NCBI GenBank assembly: GCA_029945375.1
Contig: CM057067.1
Location: 1,860,001 to 1,924,000 of the forward strand
Source of the DNA: Agaricus subrufescens
Lineage: Eukaryota > Basidiomycota > Agaricomycetes > Agaricales > Agaricaceae
Length of the DNA: 64,000 nt
Reading direction: 5' to 3'
The notes below the pieces were generated by a model. The model ran no database searches and had not been told where the DNA came from. It saw only the letters and a program-made list of their open reading frames with translations. Position numbers and translations under genes: made by a program. Positions 37,100-47,839 of the stretch are shown here, piece after piece; position 1 is the first letter of the stretch; the number at the start of each line of letters is the position of its first letter.

Positions 37100-37828
37100 A
37101 ACATGGGGGTTGGGCTATACATATGTGGGCAAAGTGTTCACAAGGTCAACATCTCCAAGGATACGAAGCAGTCCGAATTGTGATGGAGCGGATAGGAATG
37201 GCAATACTGCTTGATTCTTTCCAGCAGCTGTCTGCTCAAGGTTTGGGTTTGCTATTCGGAAAGCTACTTCAAGGTGCTGTCAAGTAAAATGCTTCTCAGC
37301 AAGTTGATATGAAAGAAGTTTCCTCGTGACTGTTACTCTCCACATGGAAAGCGGTGTGGAAGTTGCCGTTCTTCCGAATCAAACCATTTGCGGTGCACGT
37401 TGAGGCGGTTCTGATTGCAACGCAGTGAGCGCGGTTTTTAGTGTATTCCAATGACGGTGTTTGATAGTCGGTGTGATTCGAGATTGGTTATAGTGTGGTA
37501 GGGCGATCCACCGCCGGATCTGCCAGAGGAGATTTCGGCGCCGAGGCGGGACCAAGAGACCTCCGTCGAGGTATACACTGTCAGCAACCTATAGACTTTT
37601 TCACCACACTGTGAAAGCATCCAATTGATCGTTCTCAAGTATGTTTCACCGCGGTAAACATTGTCCATCAGTAATCAGTTCATCAGAATGCCACCTGTAG
37701 AACACGCTTGGCCCTATGTATAGCACAAAAGACCCACCAGGATAGCTGGTTCGGCTTATGGATCATACGTATATATATGGGGAAAGAAAGAGATTGAAGT
37801 CAGTGCCCCCAAGTATCAATCACTCATC
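37100..37828 (+). promoter_or_regulatory. Upstream region of 7TM3
   Basis: Repeats the block seen upstream of 7TM1, 7TM2 and the relic. A TATATATA run lies at 37770-37777, about 52 nt before the ATG, followed by a purine-rich GGGGAAAGAAAG. The interval 36761-37099 between relic and this block contains nothing recognised. Confidence 0.5.
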
Positions 37829-39160
37829 ATGGCCTTCCCCCAAGACAAGGCAGAACTTCTTGCATTGTTCTTAGAAAGTATTGTTTTCGGTGCGTCCTAC
37901 GCTATACTTCGCAAACTCAAGAAGTCCTTACAACCATCGTATTCTTCACTTTAGGGATATTTCTTACTTTCTTCATTATCCTCGTGGCGATCTGTTTCGC
38001 TAGGGATGCAATTCGGGTTCCTAACCGCAAATTCGTTCTTTCAGTTGCCACTACGATGATGGCACTGGCTCTTTCGGTATGACTCTACGACCCGTTTCTT
38101 TAACCAGCCGACTTATCTAAAGCCATGTGATATTAGCACCTCATAGTCGACTTTGTGCGTGTGATACAAGGATTCGCGACAGGCCGCGCGGATGTACTCC
38201 CGACACCGATTCCCTACTATGAGAATGTCGCTGATCCCCTTCATGCCACAAAATCATTAATATACGGGATACAGACTTTATTGGGGGATGCAGTCCTTGT
38301 GGGTTCCTCTCTGTTTCTTGCGTTTGTCATGGCTTAGATATATGATGAATCGTTTAGGTTTGGCGATGTTATATTGTATACAACAAATCACTCTACGTCC
38401 TCATCCCTGCCGGAATAGTCTTGCTTGGGAATACAGGTATGTTGTCGAATTTTTGAAATGGCCCAGTAGAGCTGACGTGGTTGTTAATTTTATCAGCCCT
38501 CACGGCTTTGGTAGTCTGGCAGTTCCTCCGCACCGATTTAGGCCACAATGACTACGAAACGGGGGCTTGGCGATTTGTGTCGTCTTTCTTCATCATTACT
38601 ATGGGTCTGAATATTTGCTGTACTAGTAAGCCTTCATTTGTGGTTTCATGATATACGAACCTTGAAACTTACATGGTGAAGTTGCTATTGTTTTCAGAGT
38701 TTGGACGGCTCATCGCCGCGTTTCGTCAGGTCATGGTCGGAGCTTGTTCCCTGTTATTGCTGTGATCATCGAGAGCGGAGCTATCTACACTGCAAGCGTT
38801 TCAAGTCTCGTGGTTACTTTTATGTCGAAGTCGAATGGTCAATTCCCGGCTTTGGATTTGATAACATCATTAGTTGTGAGTGCTTATACCGATGATTGGA
38901 AGTCGTTATCGAGTTCAATAACGAAACAATATTCTCGACTTGTTCTACAGGGCGTCGTTTTTTGTCTTATCGTGCTACAGATTCATTTGCAATTGAGGTT
39001 ATTGAAACCGTCAACCACATATACTGCTGGGCATTCGTTGAACCTCAGGTGGAGGCCGGCAGTGAGGGATACGGAGGGTAGGAGTACAGTTGCCGTTCAT
39101 ATTTCAGAGCATGCACATACAGATGGAGACTCCAGTATTACAACTCATTCCAAAGTTTAA
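37829..39160 (+). CDS. Seven-TM fungal membrane protein (7TM3)
   Basis: Model join(37829..37889,37955..38076,38137..38298,38358..38436,38497..38625,38700..38875,38951..39160), 312 aa, in frame. Same seven-exon plan as 7TM1 and 7TM2. Position 5 is Gln instead of Leu in the otherwise conserved PLDKAELLALFLES start. GIQTLLGDAVLVWRCY, NICCTIWTAHRR and IESGAIYTAS are kept, with seven hydrophobic stretches. It lies upstream of the TE3 relic and AFR3, reproducing the order 7TM - thioesterase(minus) - AFR(plus) of the left cassette. Function unknown. Confidence 0.85.
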
Positions 39161-39675
39161 TTCGCCCAATATGATTGTTTCTGATTTCTGGGTGGTTCAC
39201 TCTTGTGGTAGACTAGACTGCCGTACCTCAAAATTATGAACGTAGAACGCGTCGGATGAATATATTAATGTCATGTGGCTATCTCAACAGCAGATAAAAC
39301 ATCCACCCAGAAGGGTGCCTGGTGACGCTGGCCTACCAGATGTGTAACAGGCATCCTATCAGTTGATCACATCATGTCCCATGTGCTGCTAGGATTTTGG
39401 TGAAGCGAGGATTGGCTCCCGGAGATATATGATGTTTCATCAAGGGCAGCGGTAACCAGGCTCAATAGGGTAGCCTTCGTATGAGCTAGAGATTGCGTTG
39501 TATGCGTCGGAAACAATGTGTATCCTGTATCATCTGTTGAGCGGGTCGTGTAGGGGTAAGACGGATCTATTTTCGCAGGTCATTCTTTAGACTCGTATTC
39601 TGCGAAAGATAATGGTAATTTTGATAGGACAAATACAGGCATACAATTTGTCTCTCGGGGTTGGTTCGGGAATTT
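39161..39675. other. 7TM3 / TE3 convergent spacer
   Basis: Diverged copy of the 4714-5198 spacer. The patch with GTGGCTATCTCAACAGCAG lies near 39277. No gene. Confidence 0.45.
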
Positions 39676-40149
39676 TTGAATTTTGCTTTTGGATTGTCCT
39701 GCTGTTGAGTTGATGACAGAATGAACCGCGGAGATACGGGGCTTATCGGTCGCCCACAACTTGAGGTTTCGTTCTCAGCTCATCAATCCAGTCGATTCGG
39801 TACCGTGACACACTCTACTTGCCCCAGATAAAGAGGTGGGTTTGATGTAAGTCCGTGTTCTTTTGGATGTGAAGACATAAGTCACGTTAGTTCGTAGGGG
39901 AAAGGGACGAATACTCACGCGTGCTTGTAAACAGGACGATGCCAGATCAGATTCATGGACGGGTGAGACCTGTTTCATCAACACCGAGTAGAAGTCCGAG
40001 AAGCACGAACGAGAAATCGAGCATCTCATGCATAATTATCGTTTCGGATTGAAAAAACGCCACTGGAACACTGGCATGCGGATCTATCTTGTGACACATT
40101 GTCCACGTTATTGGGCATGACTAGCACCTTCAGCCGCTAATCTGCTCAG
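39676..40149 (-). pseudogene. Hot-dog thioesterase pseudogene (TE3)
   Basis: Recognisable pieces of the TE1 exon plan: a first-exon relic (40128-40149) whose ATG is CTG, exon 4 (LLGLLLGVDETG-like, about 39950-40040), exon 5 (about 39815-39890) and exon 6 (about 39676-39765). Exons 2 and 3, which encode half the protein and the Asn/HGG/Asp active site, are deleted, and the final stop codon is CAA. Non-functional. It keeps the divergent position relative to AFR3. Confidence 0.8.
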
Positions 40150-40720
40150 ATGAAATGATTGGATTTAATCGAAGTGGCGGACGATTGATGAAGATGAGCC
40201 GGTTGCTGTGTGCAAGAAACAAGTATCAGAGATCTGTTTGATGTAAGATGGGCCGAGGTTCGGTTTGGTTGTACTCGTGGGAACTTCCTTTTCCCCATCA
40301 ATCATTCTATCAAAGCGTTGTACTCTTCCATACGACGCATTAATACCCTAGCCTATCAGGAATGCAGTCAAAAGGCCTTTAATATATCAGTGCGTAGTAC
40401 ACCTGGGCGACACATGACACCCCTTTCTTCGGACCCGGGTCGTTTGTCCGGGAATGCAACAAATATTTTTCAAGTCCCGTCTAGTCTACTCGACTGAACC
40501 ATAATCGTCAGCTTTGCGGTATAATTCTCCCGAGCCGTGTTGTTTGTTCAAGAATCATGTGATTCCGATAAGATGGTGTTTGATTGATGGTCAGTTGCAA
40601 CGGGACGCCCTCTCAGTCACACAATCAGCATCATGATGTTAGTTCTGGAGCCGCCTATAAGAATGGACAAGCATAATCCCAAAGCGTTCTCCTGCTCCGT
40701 GGGCGCGTTTAGTGCCAACA
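40150..40720 (+). promoter_or_regulatory. AFR3 upstream region (former divergent promoter)
   Basis: Partly homologous to the AFR1 and AFR2 upstream regions (for instance GATTGATGAAGATGAGCCGG near 40185). CCTATAAGAAT about 65 nt before the ATG is the likely core promoter. No gene. Confidence 0.5.
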
Positions 40721-43700
40721 ATGGTTGATGTTACTGCTTTTCCTACTCTCCAGGCAGCGAAATGCACTACGTTCACGCGTCCTCCTTTCAGTGAACCTCT
40801 GACGGTCCCTGGAATCTATGCGTTCCATGCCTTGTATAGCTCTAAACACCCACTGTTTGTCTACGCCGATAGTTCGATAAAGAGTGGCGTTCGCGAGATA
40901 TCTTATGCAGAAGTATATGCTGCTATTCAAAGGGCCCATGGGATCGTGTCCCGTCACCATCTCTCTATTGTTGGAGATGCAACGAAAGCTCCAACAATTG
41001 GAATACTAGCCAATATCGGTATGCAAAATCTTACATCTCATAATTCGAAGCAATTGAAGTGTTTTACTAGATACCATCACTTATACCACTCTTGCGATCG
41101 GTATCATGCATGCGGGGCTCACGGCCTTTCCCATTTCTACTCGAAACTCAGTCTCTGGTGTCGTACATTTGATTCGGTCCACTGGTCTTCGCCTACTATT
41201 CGTGAGCCCGGATTCGGCTATGCAGCGCATTGCTCTCGAGGCTGTTGCGACTTTGGAGAAGGAAGGAATTATAGTCAATATCCTACCGGTACCGCTGTTT
41301 GGCAACCTCTACAATGAAGATGATGCCTTTAAGCAACTGATTCCTGTGCGCACCTCCTCCGACCCTGTTGTTATTATATTACACTCTTCTGGTATGTGTG
41401 GAACTCGAGTCTTGGCCACCTGAGCGACCTTTCTCACTATTGGTTACAGGCTCTAGTGCTCAGCCAAAGCCCATTCCAATGCTAAATAGTAATGTTGTTT
41501 CATGGTCTAGAGTGGCTTGTACGTCACCCATTCACTCTTTTTTGGTATGAAATCTAAATCTAGGTTTCTAAGATTTTGGACAAGTTGATATGGCCGGTAT
41601 GGTAGCGGCGGCCCATTCATTACCGTTTTTCCGTCAGTCTTATTTCAATTCGATTATAAGATACTTATTAGGCTTGCTTTGTGTAGATGCTTTGGGTTTT
41701 GGCCAGATGACAGTTTCAGTGAGTCGTTCCGATGATTAAACCGGCTTTAGATTGATCTTCCTAAAGATTGGTACGGGATCCATCACAGCTTGCTTCAAAC
41801 CGGCAAATCCTCCCATTATTCCTACACCGGATGTATTTTTGCGCGCAATCATTGAGACGAAATCCCAGATTATTTGGAGTGTACCTACCCATATTGAGGT
41901 GACTTAACAATCCTTGAGTGATGACTATTCACTAACGTATGCAGGCATGGGCCCGTTCTCCCGAAAACATTCCCATCCTCCGCAACTTCCACACAATAGT
42001 GAGTTTCCGTTCCTTCTGTATAGATTTATATGACTTAACAGTATTAGTTGTTTGGTGGGGCTCCAATGAATAAAACGATCGGAGATAAGCTTATAGCAGC
42101 TGGAGTCAATCTTATTCCTTTTTACGCATCGTAAGTACGATGATATATGTGCACACTTGATTTAACACACTGGTTAAGTACCGAAGCAGGGGCTGTGTCC
42201 TCCCTCATTCCGAAGTCGACAGACATAAATAATTGGCAGTATTTCTCATTTTCTAGTCATTTCAGACCTCACATAAGAGATAAGTATATGGCCGAAGAGG
42301 GAGAACTCGGGGAGTTGGTTGTCCTTGTAGGTTCATGATCCTATATTTTTGCTGCTCTACTTAACGATATCACAAGGGAGATAACGGTTATAATCCCCAC
42401 GTCCTGAACACCACGGTTGACGGACAGCGCGGCTATGCGACTGGTGACTTACTCTTGCGTCATCCCACCGAAAAAGACAAATATTGTGTTTATGGAAGAG
42501 CAGACGAACAGCTTATACTGTCGACTGGCGAAAAGGTGACGTTCATGGTTGAACAGATAATACCGCTCGTATCTAATAACCCACCAGACAAATCCTGTTC
42601 CATTAGGTACCTGACGAAAACCTTAGAACGTACCTTCGTTTTGCTGACAACCAACAGAGTCACGTCTCCTCCAAGATCCAAACGTTACTTTCGCACTCAT
42701 GTTTGGTCGCGGTCGCTTCCAAAATGGAGTCTTGATTCAACCCGCGGAGCCTTTCGATCCGGACGATGAAACGAAGCTGGCTGCATTCAGGAATTTGATC
42801 TGGTAACCCCTGCAACTAAGAGTCTTCTAGATAGTGACTGAGTTTCAACCTGCAGGCCAACTGTCGAAATTGTCAATGATGTTGCCCCTGCGCACTCTCG
42901 CATCTTCAAGGAGGTGAGCTCAATGACAATGTTTCGTGTTGAGACTATATTAAGTTCTGTCTAGATGATCATCACCGTCAATCCAAAAAAACCACTTGAA
43001 TTCACAGCCAAGGGAACACCCCGACGCCATTTCTGCTTGAGAGCTTACGAGAAGGAGATTGATGCTGTGTATGAAGCTGTGAAAGATTCTTCTCAGACGA
43101 ATATCTCGATTCCAGAAGTATGGACTAGGGAGGACGCCCTGAAATTTGTTGACGACACAGTCAGAAGTGTTCTCAAAAACCCCGTTACTGCTGATCAAGA
43201 TATCTTCTCGCAAGGTTGCGACAGGTTTGTCTCGCTCTTTTGCCTATCGCCTCATTCTGACAGTCTTTCAGTTTACAGGCGACCTGGATCAGAAATAGTA
43301 TGCTACGTGCTATTCGTTCATCAAAGAACCAGGCGGACATCCATCAAATGCCACTCAACTTTGTGTACGTGAACCCAAGTATACAACAGCTGGGTGAGTA
43401 TTTCTGGAGAGCCTTGACAGGCACCCACGATGTCGGCGGGCAGAATCATGCTGCGCATGTTGAAACACGATGTCTGGAAATGGAATCGCTTGTCACTAAA
43501 TATACCACTGAGATTCCATCACCACGATGGACAACTACACCCGAACCTCCTCTCCGAGAAACCATTGCGCTCACTGGAAGTACTGGTCGGCTCGGTTCTC
43601 ATATTCTGAAGCAAATAGTCGAAAAGGCAGATACAGTCAAGATATATGCACTAAACCGTCCCAGCGCATCAGGTATATCATCAGAAGTCCGTCAAAAACA

Positions 43701-44880
43701 GGCACTCGAAACTTGGGGAATCAGCATAAACCAGGATGCATGGAAAAAAGTAGTATTCGTGGAATATGATCCTTCAAGGGACAGGTTGGGTTTGACAGAA
43801 GACGTCTACTCTGCCGTAAGTTTCCTCCTTATGAAGTGTTTCACGTAGCTAATGTGGTGGAACGCTACCAGCTTCAAACCACAGTTACAACCATCATTCA
43901 CAACGGTAGGGGCAACTTGTTGTATCGTGGCTTCCCACAGCTGATTGACATTGTAGGTTGGCGGGTCGACTTCAACATTGGATTGGGATCATTCGAGAAC
44001 CTGATCGCTGGTACACGACGTCTTCTGGACCTTGCTCTGGGATCTACAGTACGCAATGGGCCGAAATTTGTTTTTATCAGCTCAATTTCTGTATTCAAAA
44101 GTAAGTTGTTTTTGTCACTGATGATGAATGTTCACTGGGCTTATGATTATACTTAGATTCATCATCGGATCAGGTGGCTCCTGAGGCACAGAGTCCTCCT
44201 TCATTGGCAGCCGGTCTTGGTTACGGTGAGAGCAAATGGGTAGCGGAGAACATATGTCAGAAGATTAGCGAAGCGACTGGATTAGTTTCGTCAATTGTCC
44301 GCGTGGGACAGTTGAGTGGAGATACCGAGAGCGGGCGTTGGAATGTAAAGGAATGGGTGCCGGCTCTCGTGAAAGCCGGGAAGGAGATTGGAAGCCTACC
44401 ATCTAGTAACGAGGTAATTGATCTTTGGAGTTAAGTTAGGCGCCCCACTGACATATGCCTTTTTCACCTATTCAGCGTGTGGATTGGCTTCCTGTTGATG
44501 CCGCCGCAGCTGCGATTCTTGATATTGCCAAGCACCCCGGAAACAACTTACGACCAGTCACGTATTTGAACTTGGTTCACCCTAAACCTACTCCTTGGAA
44601 TGATATCTTCAAAGTGGTGGCCGACCATCTTCAGCTGAACTTAGTGCCATACGAGAAATGGTCGGAGCTTCTTGGTGCGAAGAGAATGGCTCTTGCTAGC
44701 GGGGACCAGGAGGGCTCGGCAGACTTGATTGATTTCTTGTCTGGGGGCCAACTTGGAGGTGGAGGATTCCGAACTGATATCGCGTTGGAAAAATGCCCGA
44801 ACTTAAAAGATGTTAAAGCGATGGAGGGGGTGGATTTGATCAAATCAGTCAAGTTCTGGAACATTAGCTCAAAGGCCTGA
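40721..44880 (+). CDS. Adenylate-forming reductase, A-T-R (AFR3)
   Basis: Nineteen exons: 40721-41018, 41071-41391, 41450-41518, 41573-41632, 41687-41718, 41767-41898, 41945-41998, 42048-42130, 42179-42326, 42377-42535, 42588-42606, 42658-42802, 42856-42913, 42965-43224, 43272-43815, 43872-43905, 43957-44100, 44157-44413, 44476-44880; 1073 aa. Domains and motifs are as in AFR1 and AFR2: HSSGSSAQPKP, YASTEAG (A5 with Ala for Thr), YGRADEQLILSTGEK, carrier GCDSL (Ser 613), TGSTGRLG, Y876/K880 in GYGESK. It is the most diverged of the three and also the one with a normal GT donor in intron 14. Predicted to reduce an unknown carboxylic acid to an aldehyde. Its divergent thioesterase TE3 is dead, but an intact one, TE4, follows 0.5 kb downstream on the same strand. 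Confidence 0.93.
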
Positions 44881-45377
44881 TATAGTTTTCCAAGCTGTAG
44901 TTCTCATGTGTCGTTCTCAAGGTGTTATTACAATTTGTTCTTATAACCCTCATACGTCCATTTGGTCACACAGCTTCGGATCAGCTACCTATTTTAGCCG
45001 GGTTTAACCTATCACAGGCAAAGTCCGAAATCACGATCACGATCGATATGTCAATTCAAAGGTTCCCCCTCTGGGTTTTTTATCGGTAAATTGCCAAGGA
45101 GCCCCTATGTCTGTAAACTCACCTGGTATCTACGTGTAAATTTCTCCACTGAAAAAGCTTCAGGTCATTTCCGCCGCACCAGTCAACTCATGACGTCGGG
45201 CTCGGTCACAGTTCCGTGACACCGTCCATGATCACGCCGTTGCTACTTTCACATGTCACTTGGTGACTGCACAGCTGGCCGTCCTGACAATTTCATGTCC
45301 ATTGTGTGATCAGCGCCCTCTTAACACCAGCGACCACAACCGACTCATCTTCTCTACTTCGACTCCAATCATCTCAC
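44881..45377. promoter_or_regulatory. AFR3-TE4 intergenic region
   Basis: AFR3 3' flank, then the TE4 promoter. The last ~150 bp before the TE4 ATG resemble the sequence before TE6 (about 54860-55042). No other feature. Confidence 0.45.
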
Positions 45378-46293
45378 ATGGCTAGAACAGCAGCTGAAGG
45401 TGCTTACCACCCCCAATCTGACAATTCTCATGATTCACTCAGGCGTGTATAGTTGCAAGTGGCATACGCGGCAATGCCCCCGAAAAAATAAAATTACTTG
45501 GATCACAAATGTTTTTGCGTCTGGTTGACGGACATGGGACTTCGAAGGGCTCGGTGTATAGCTCGGACACCGGACGGAAACTCCAGTTCAAAGAAGTTCA
45601 CATACGCGGGGGTAACTTGTCTAATCCGCCCGAGACCGCCATTACCGAGTTGGTTGAAAGTCACAAGGGGCGGGATGACTTGATCGTAGAGACTGTATTT
45701 GAGATACTTGTTGATGAAGGTGGGTACAGTGACTCATGCTATCCTCGTACCTATCCCCTCGACCCTCTATTCCGTTTCTGACGTGAACTGGTGAACGGAA
45801 AGATATGTGTAACGCTTATGGGACTCTCCATGGAGGTTGTGCCGCTTTCTTGCTGGATCCGTATGTCGAACTGGGCCTTTCTCATTTCCTAGTCCCAAAA
45901 ACCAACAATATTTCTCCACCAGGTGCTCGCTCTCCCCGCTCGCTATTCTCGGACTCCTACTCGGCATCCCGCAACCAGGCATTACGCAGTCCATGAGTTT
46001 GACCTGGCACCGCCCTATTGCTAAGTGAGCAACGTCTTTTCATTTTTTCCGCCAAGCATCAGCATGACTAACGTCCTCATGTCCAGGGGAACTCTACTTC
46101 ACATTAAATCCACCTCTGTGTTTTTTTCAGGTAGAGTGCGTACTGCGCGTTGTGAGGTAGAGACTTTTTTTTAACACTGAGTTCATGAGCTGAGAATAAA
46201 ATTATCTAGATGTGGGCAGATAACAAGCTATGCATCTCCGCGACACACTCTATCACAGCCTCAGCAGTAGGTCAACCCAAAGGCAAACTTTAG
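45378..46293 (+). CDS. Hot-dog acyl-thioesterase, PaaI/ACOT13-like (TE4)
   Basis: Model join(45378..45399,45453..45719,45803..45860,45923..46024,46087..46156,46210..46293), 200 aa, intact. The active-site string N100-A-Y-G-T-L-H-G-G with D115 is complete; TQSMSLTWHRP and GRVRTARCEMW follow in the expected hot-dog order. Residues 8-96 form an N-terminal region particular to this fungal subfamily (RGNAPEKIK, SSDTGRKLQFKE, KGRDDLIVETVFEI). The 22-nt first exon ends MARTAAE. It should hydrolyse acyl-CoA or acyl-carrier thioesters; substrate unknown. With TE1 it is one of only two working copies of six. Placed between AFR3 and 7TM4. Confidence 0.87.
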
Positions 46294-46501
46294 TTGTGTA
46301 TCTACATTTTTTCTACTGTGGTTATCTGCTTGGTCGCGTGCGGACGTGCTTTTCGTGATGTGAAAAGATATTTGTCTAACCTTCATATGACTCTTTCCCC
46401 CATATTCGTGCCCTCGCCCCCGGGAATTTGAGCCACTTCAATGAGTGCGACAATTGCCCCGGATAAATCCTTCTGATACGTGACCCAAGTAATAAGGTAA
46501 A
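46294..46501. other. TE4 / 7TM4 convergent spacer
   Basis: About 200 bp of 3' flanks; part resembles the TE5 3' flank at about 54260-54340. Nothing else seen. Confidence 0.4.
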
Positions 46502-47839
46502 TTAGATGGTCGTCGAATTTATGGCACCACCCAACTCGCGATCAAAATGCTTATGTTCCAAGTAATGAACCGCAATCGCACGAGTTGCATGTTCACCAAC
46601 ATCAGCCCTCACACTCTCCCTCCATCCAAATTGTATCGAACGACTACCCCTACTTGTCCTTAAGGGTTTCAATAACCTCAACTGCACATGAATCTGCAAC
46701 ACAATGAGACAAAAAACGACTCCCTGTTTATACATTATCAACTTCCTTGTCTATCGGATAGTAATCGAGTAAGTGTGAACACTTACAACAAGTGGCGTGA
46801 TGAGACTCAATGCAGGATGTTGACCATTAGACCTCAACAAGAAAGTGATCGCAAAACCCGCGATACTTGTTGTATAAATCGCTCCACTCTCGATAATTAC
46901 CGCGATCACGGGAAACAAACTGAGATCGCAGTTCGACGAAATACGTCGATGGGTTTGCCAAACCTTGAAAACAATAGCGACTTGATATAAAGTAAGTATA
47001 TTGAATTAAGAAAAGTATAAGATTCTCAGGGCTTACCGGTACAACCAATATTCAGAACCATCGTGGTAATAATAAAACATGCTACAAATCTCCAAGCCCC
47101 AGTCTGGTAGTAATCTTCGCCTGGGGTTATAGTGTGGAATGACCAGGTGACTAACACCGTAAGTGCTGAAAAGGACCCAACAGTCAATGTCTAAAAAGCG
47201 GGCTGTATACACAGTAGGAGCTACCTATGTTCCCAAGCAGGACTACACCAGCAGAGACGAGGATGTAAAGTGATTCGTTGTATACAATATAGCAGCGCCA
47301 AACCTGGAAGACAAAAATCATTCAACATCGTTTCAGAGGTGCAACAGCAAAGTAATTAACACACCAGGACAGCATCTCCTAGTATAGTCTGTAGACCATA
47401 TATAAGATTCCTTGCACCGTCAAGTGGATTAGCGACGTCGCCATAATAAGATATCGGATTAGGTAGTCTCGTCGCCTCGCCAGTTGTGAAGCCTTGCATA
47501 CCACGCACAAAGTCAAGTATCAGATGCTACCAAATTTTTTCTTTCAATCTACTTTGAGAAGAATGGATCACCAGTGAAGGCTTACCGCTGTTGCGAAGAG
47601 CATCATTACACTAGCGATGGAGAACACGAATTTTGGATTTCCTAGTCGTATTTGATCCGTGCCAACACGTATTACTATTAAGATGATAAAGAATGTGAGG
47701 AATATGCCTGGAGCGCGCCAAAATCATGATAACATTGAGCCTTTTCTGCTTGATACAATGGGAAGGATAGAAACGTACCAAAAGTGATAGTCTGTAAGAA
47801 TAAGCCCAGTAAATGCGCCTTGTCCAAAAGGAAAGCCAT
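46502..47839 (-). CDS. Seven-TM fungal membrane protein (7TM4)
   Basis: Model complement(join(46502..46723,46787..46980,47037..47165,47225..47303,47365..47526,47586..47707,47779..47839)), 322 aa. Same seven-exon family as 7TM1-3 but more diverged (MAFLLDKAHLLGLFLQ start). LQTILGDAVLVWRCY and IESGAIYTTS are kept. The acceptor of intron 5 differs: the site used in the other copies (CAGAG) has become CAAGG, which would shift frame. An AG 17 nt upstream (acceptor ATCAAG at 46981-46986) restores the frame and adds six residues, AIVFKV. If that site is used the gene is intact; if not, it is a pseudogene. Function unknown. Confidence 0.65.
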
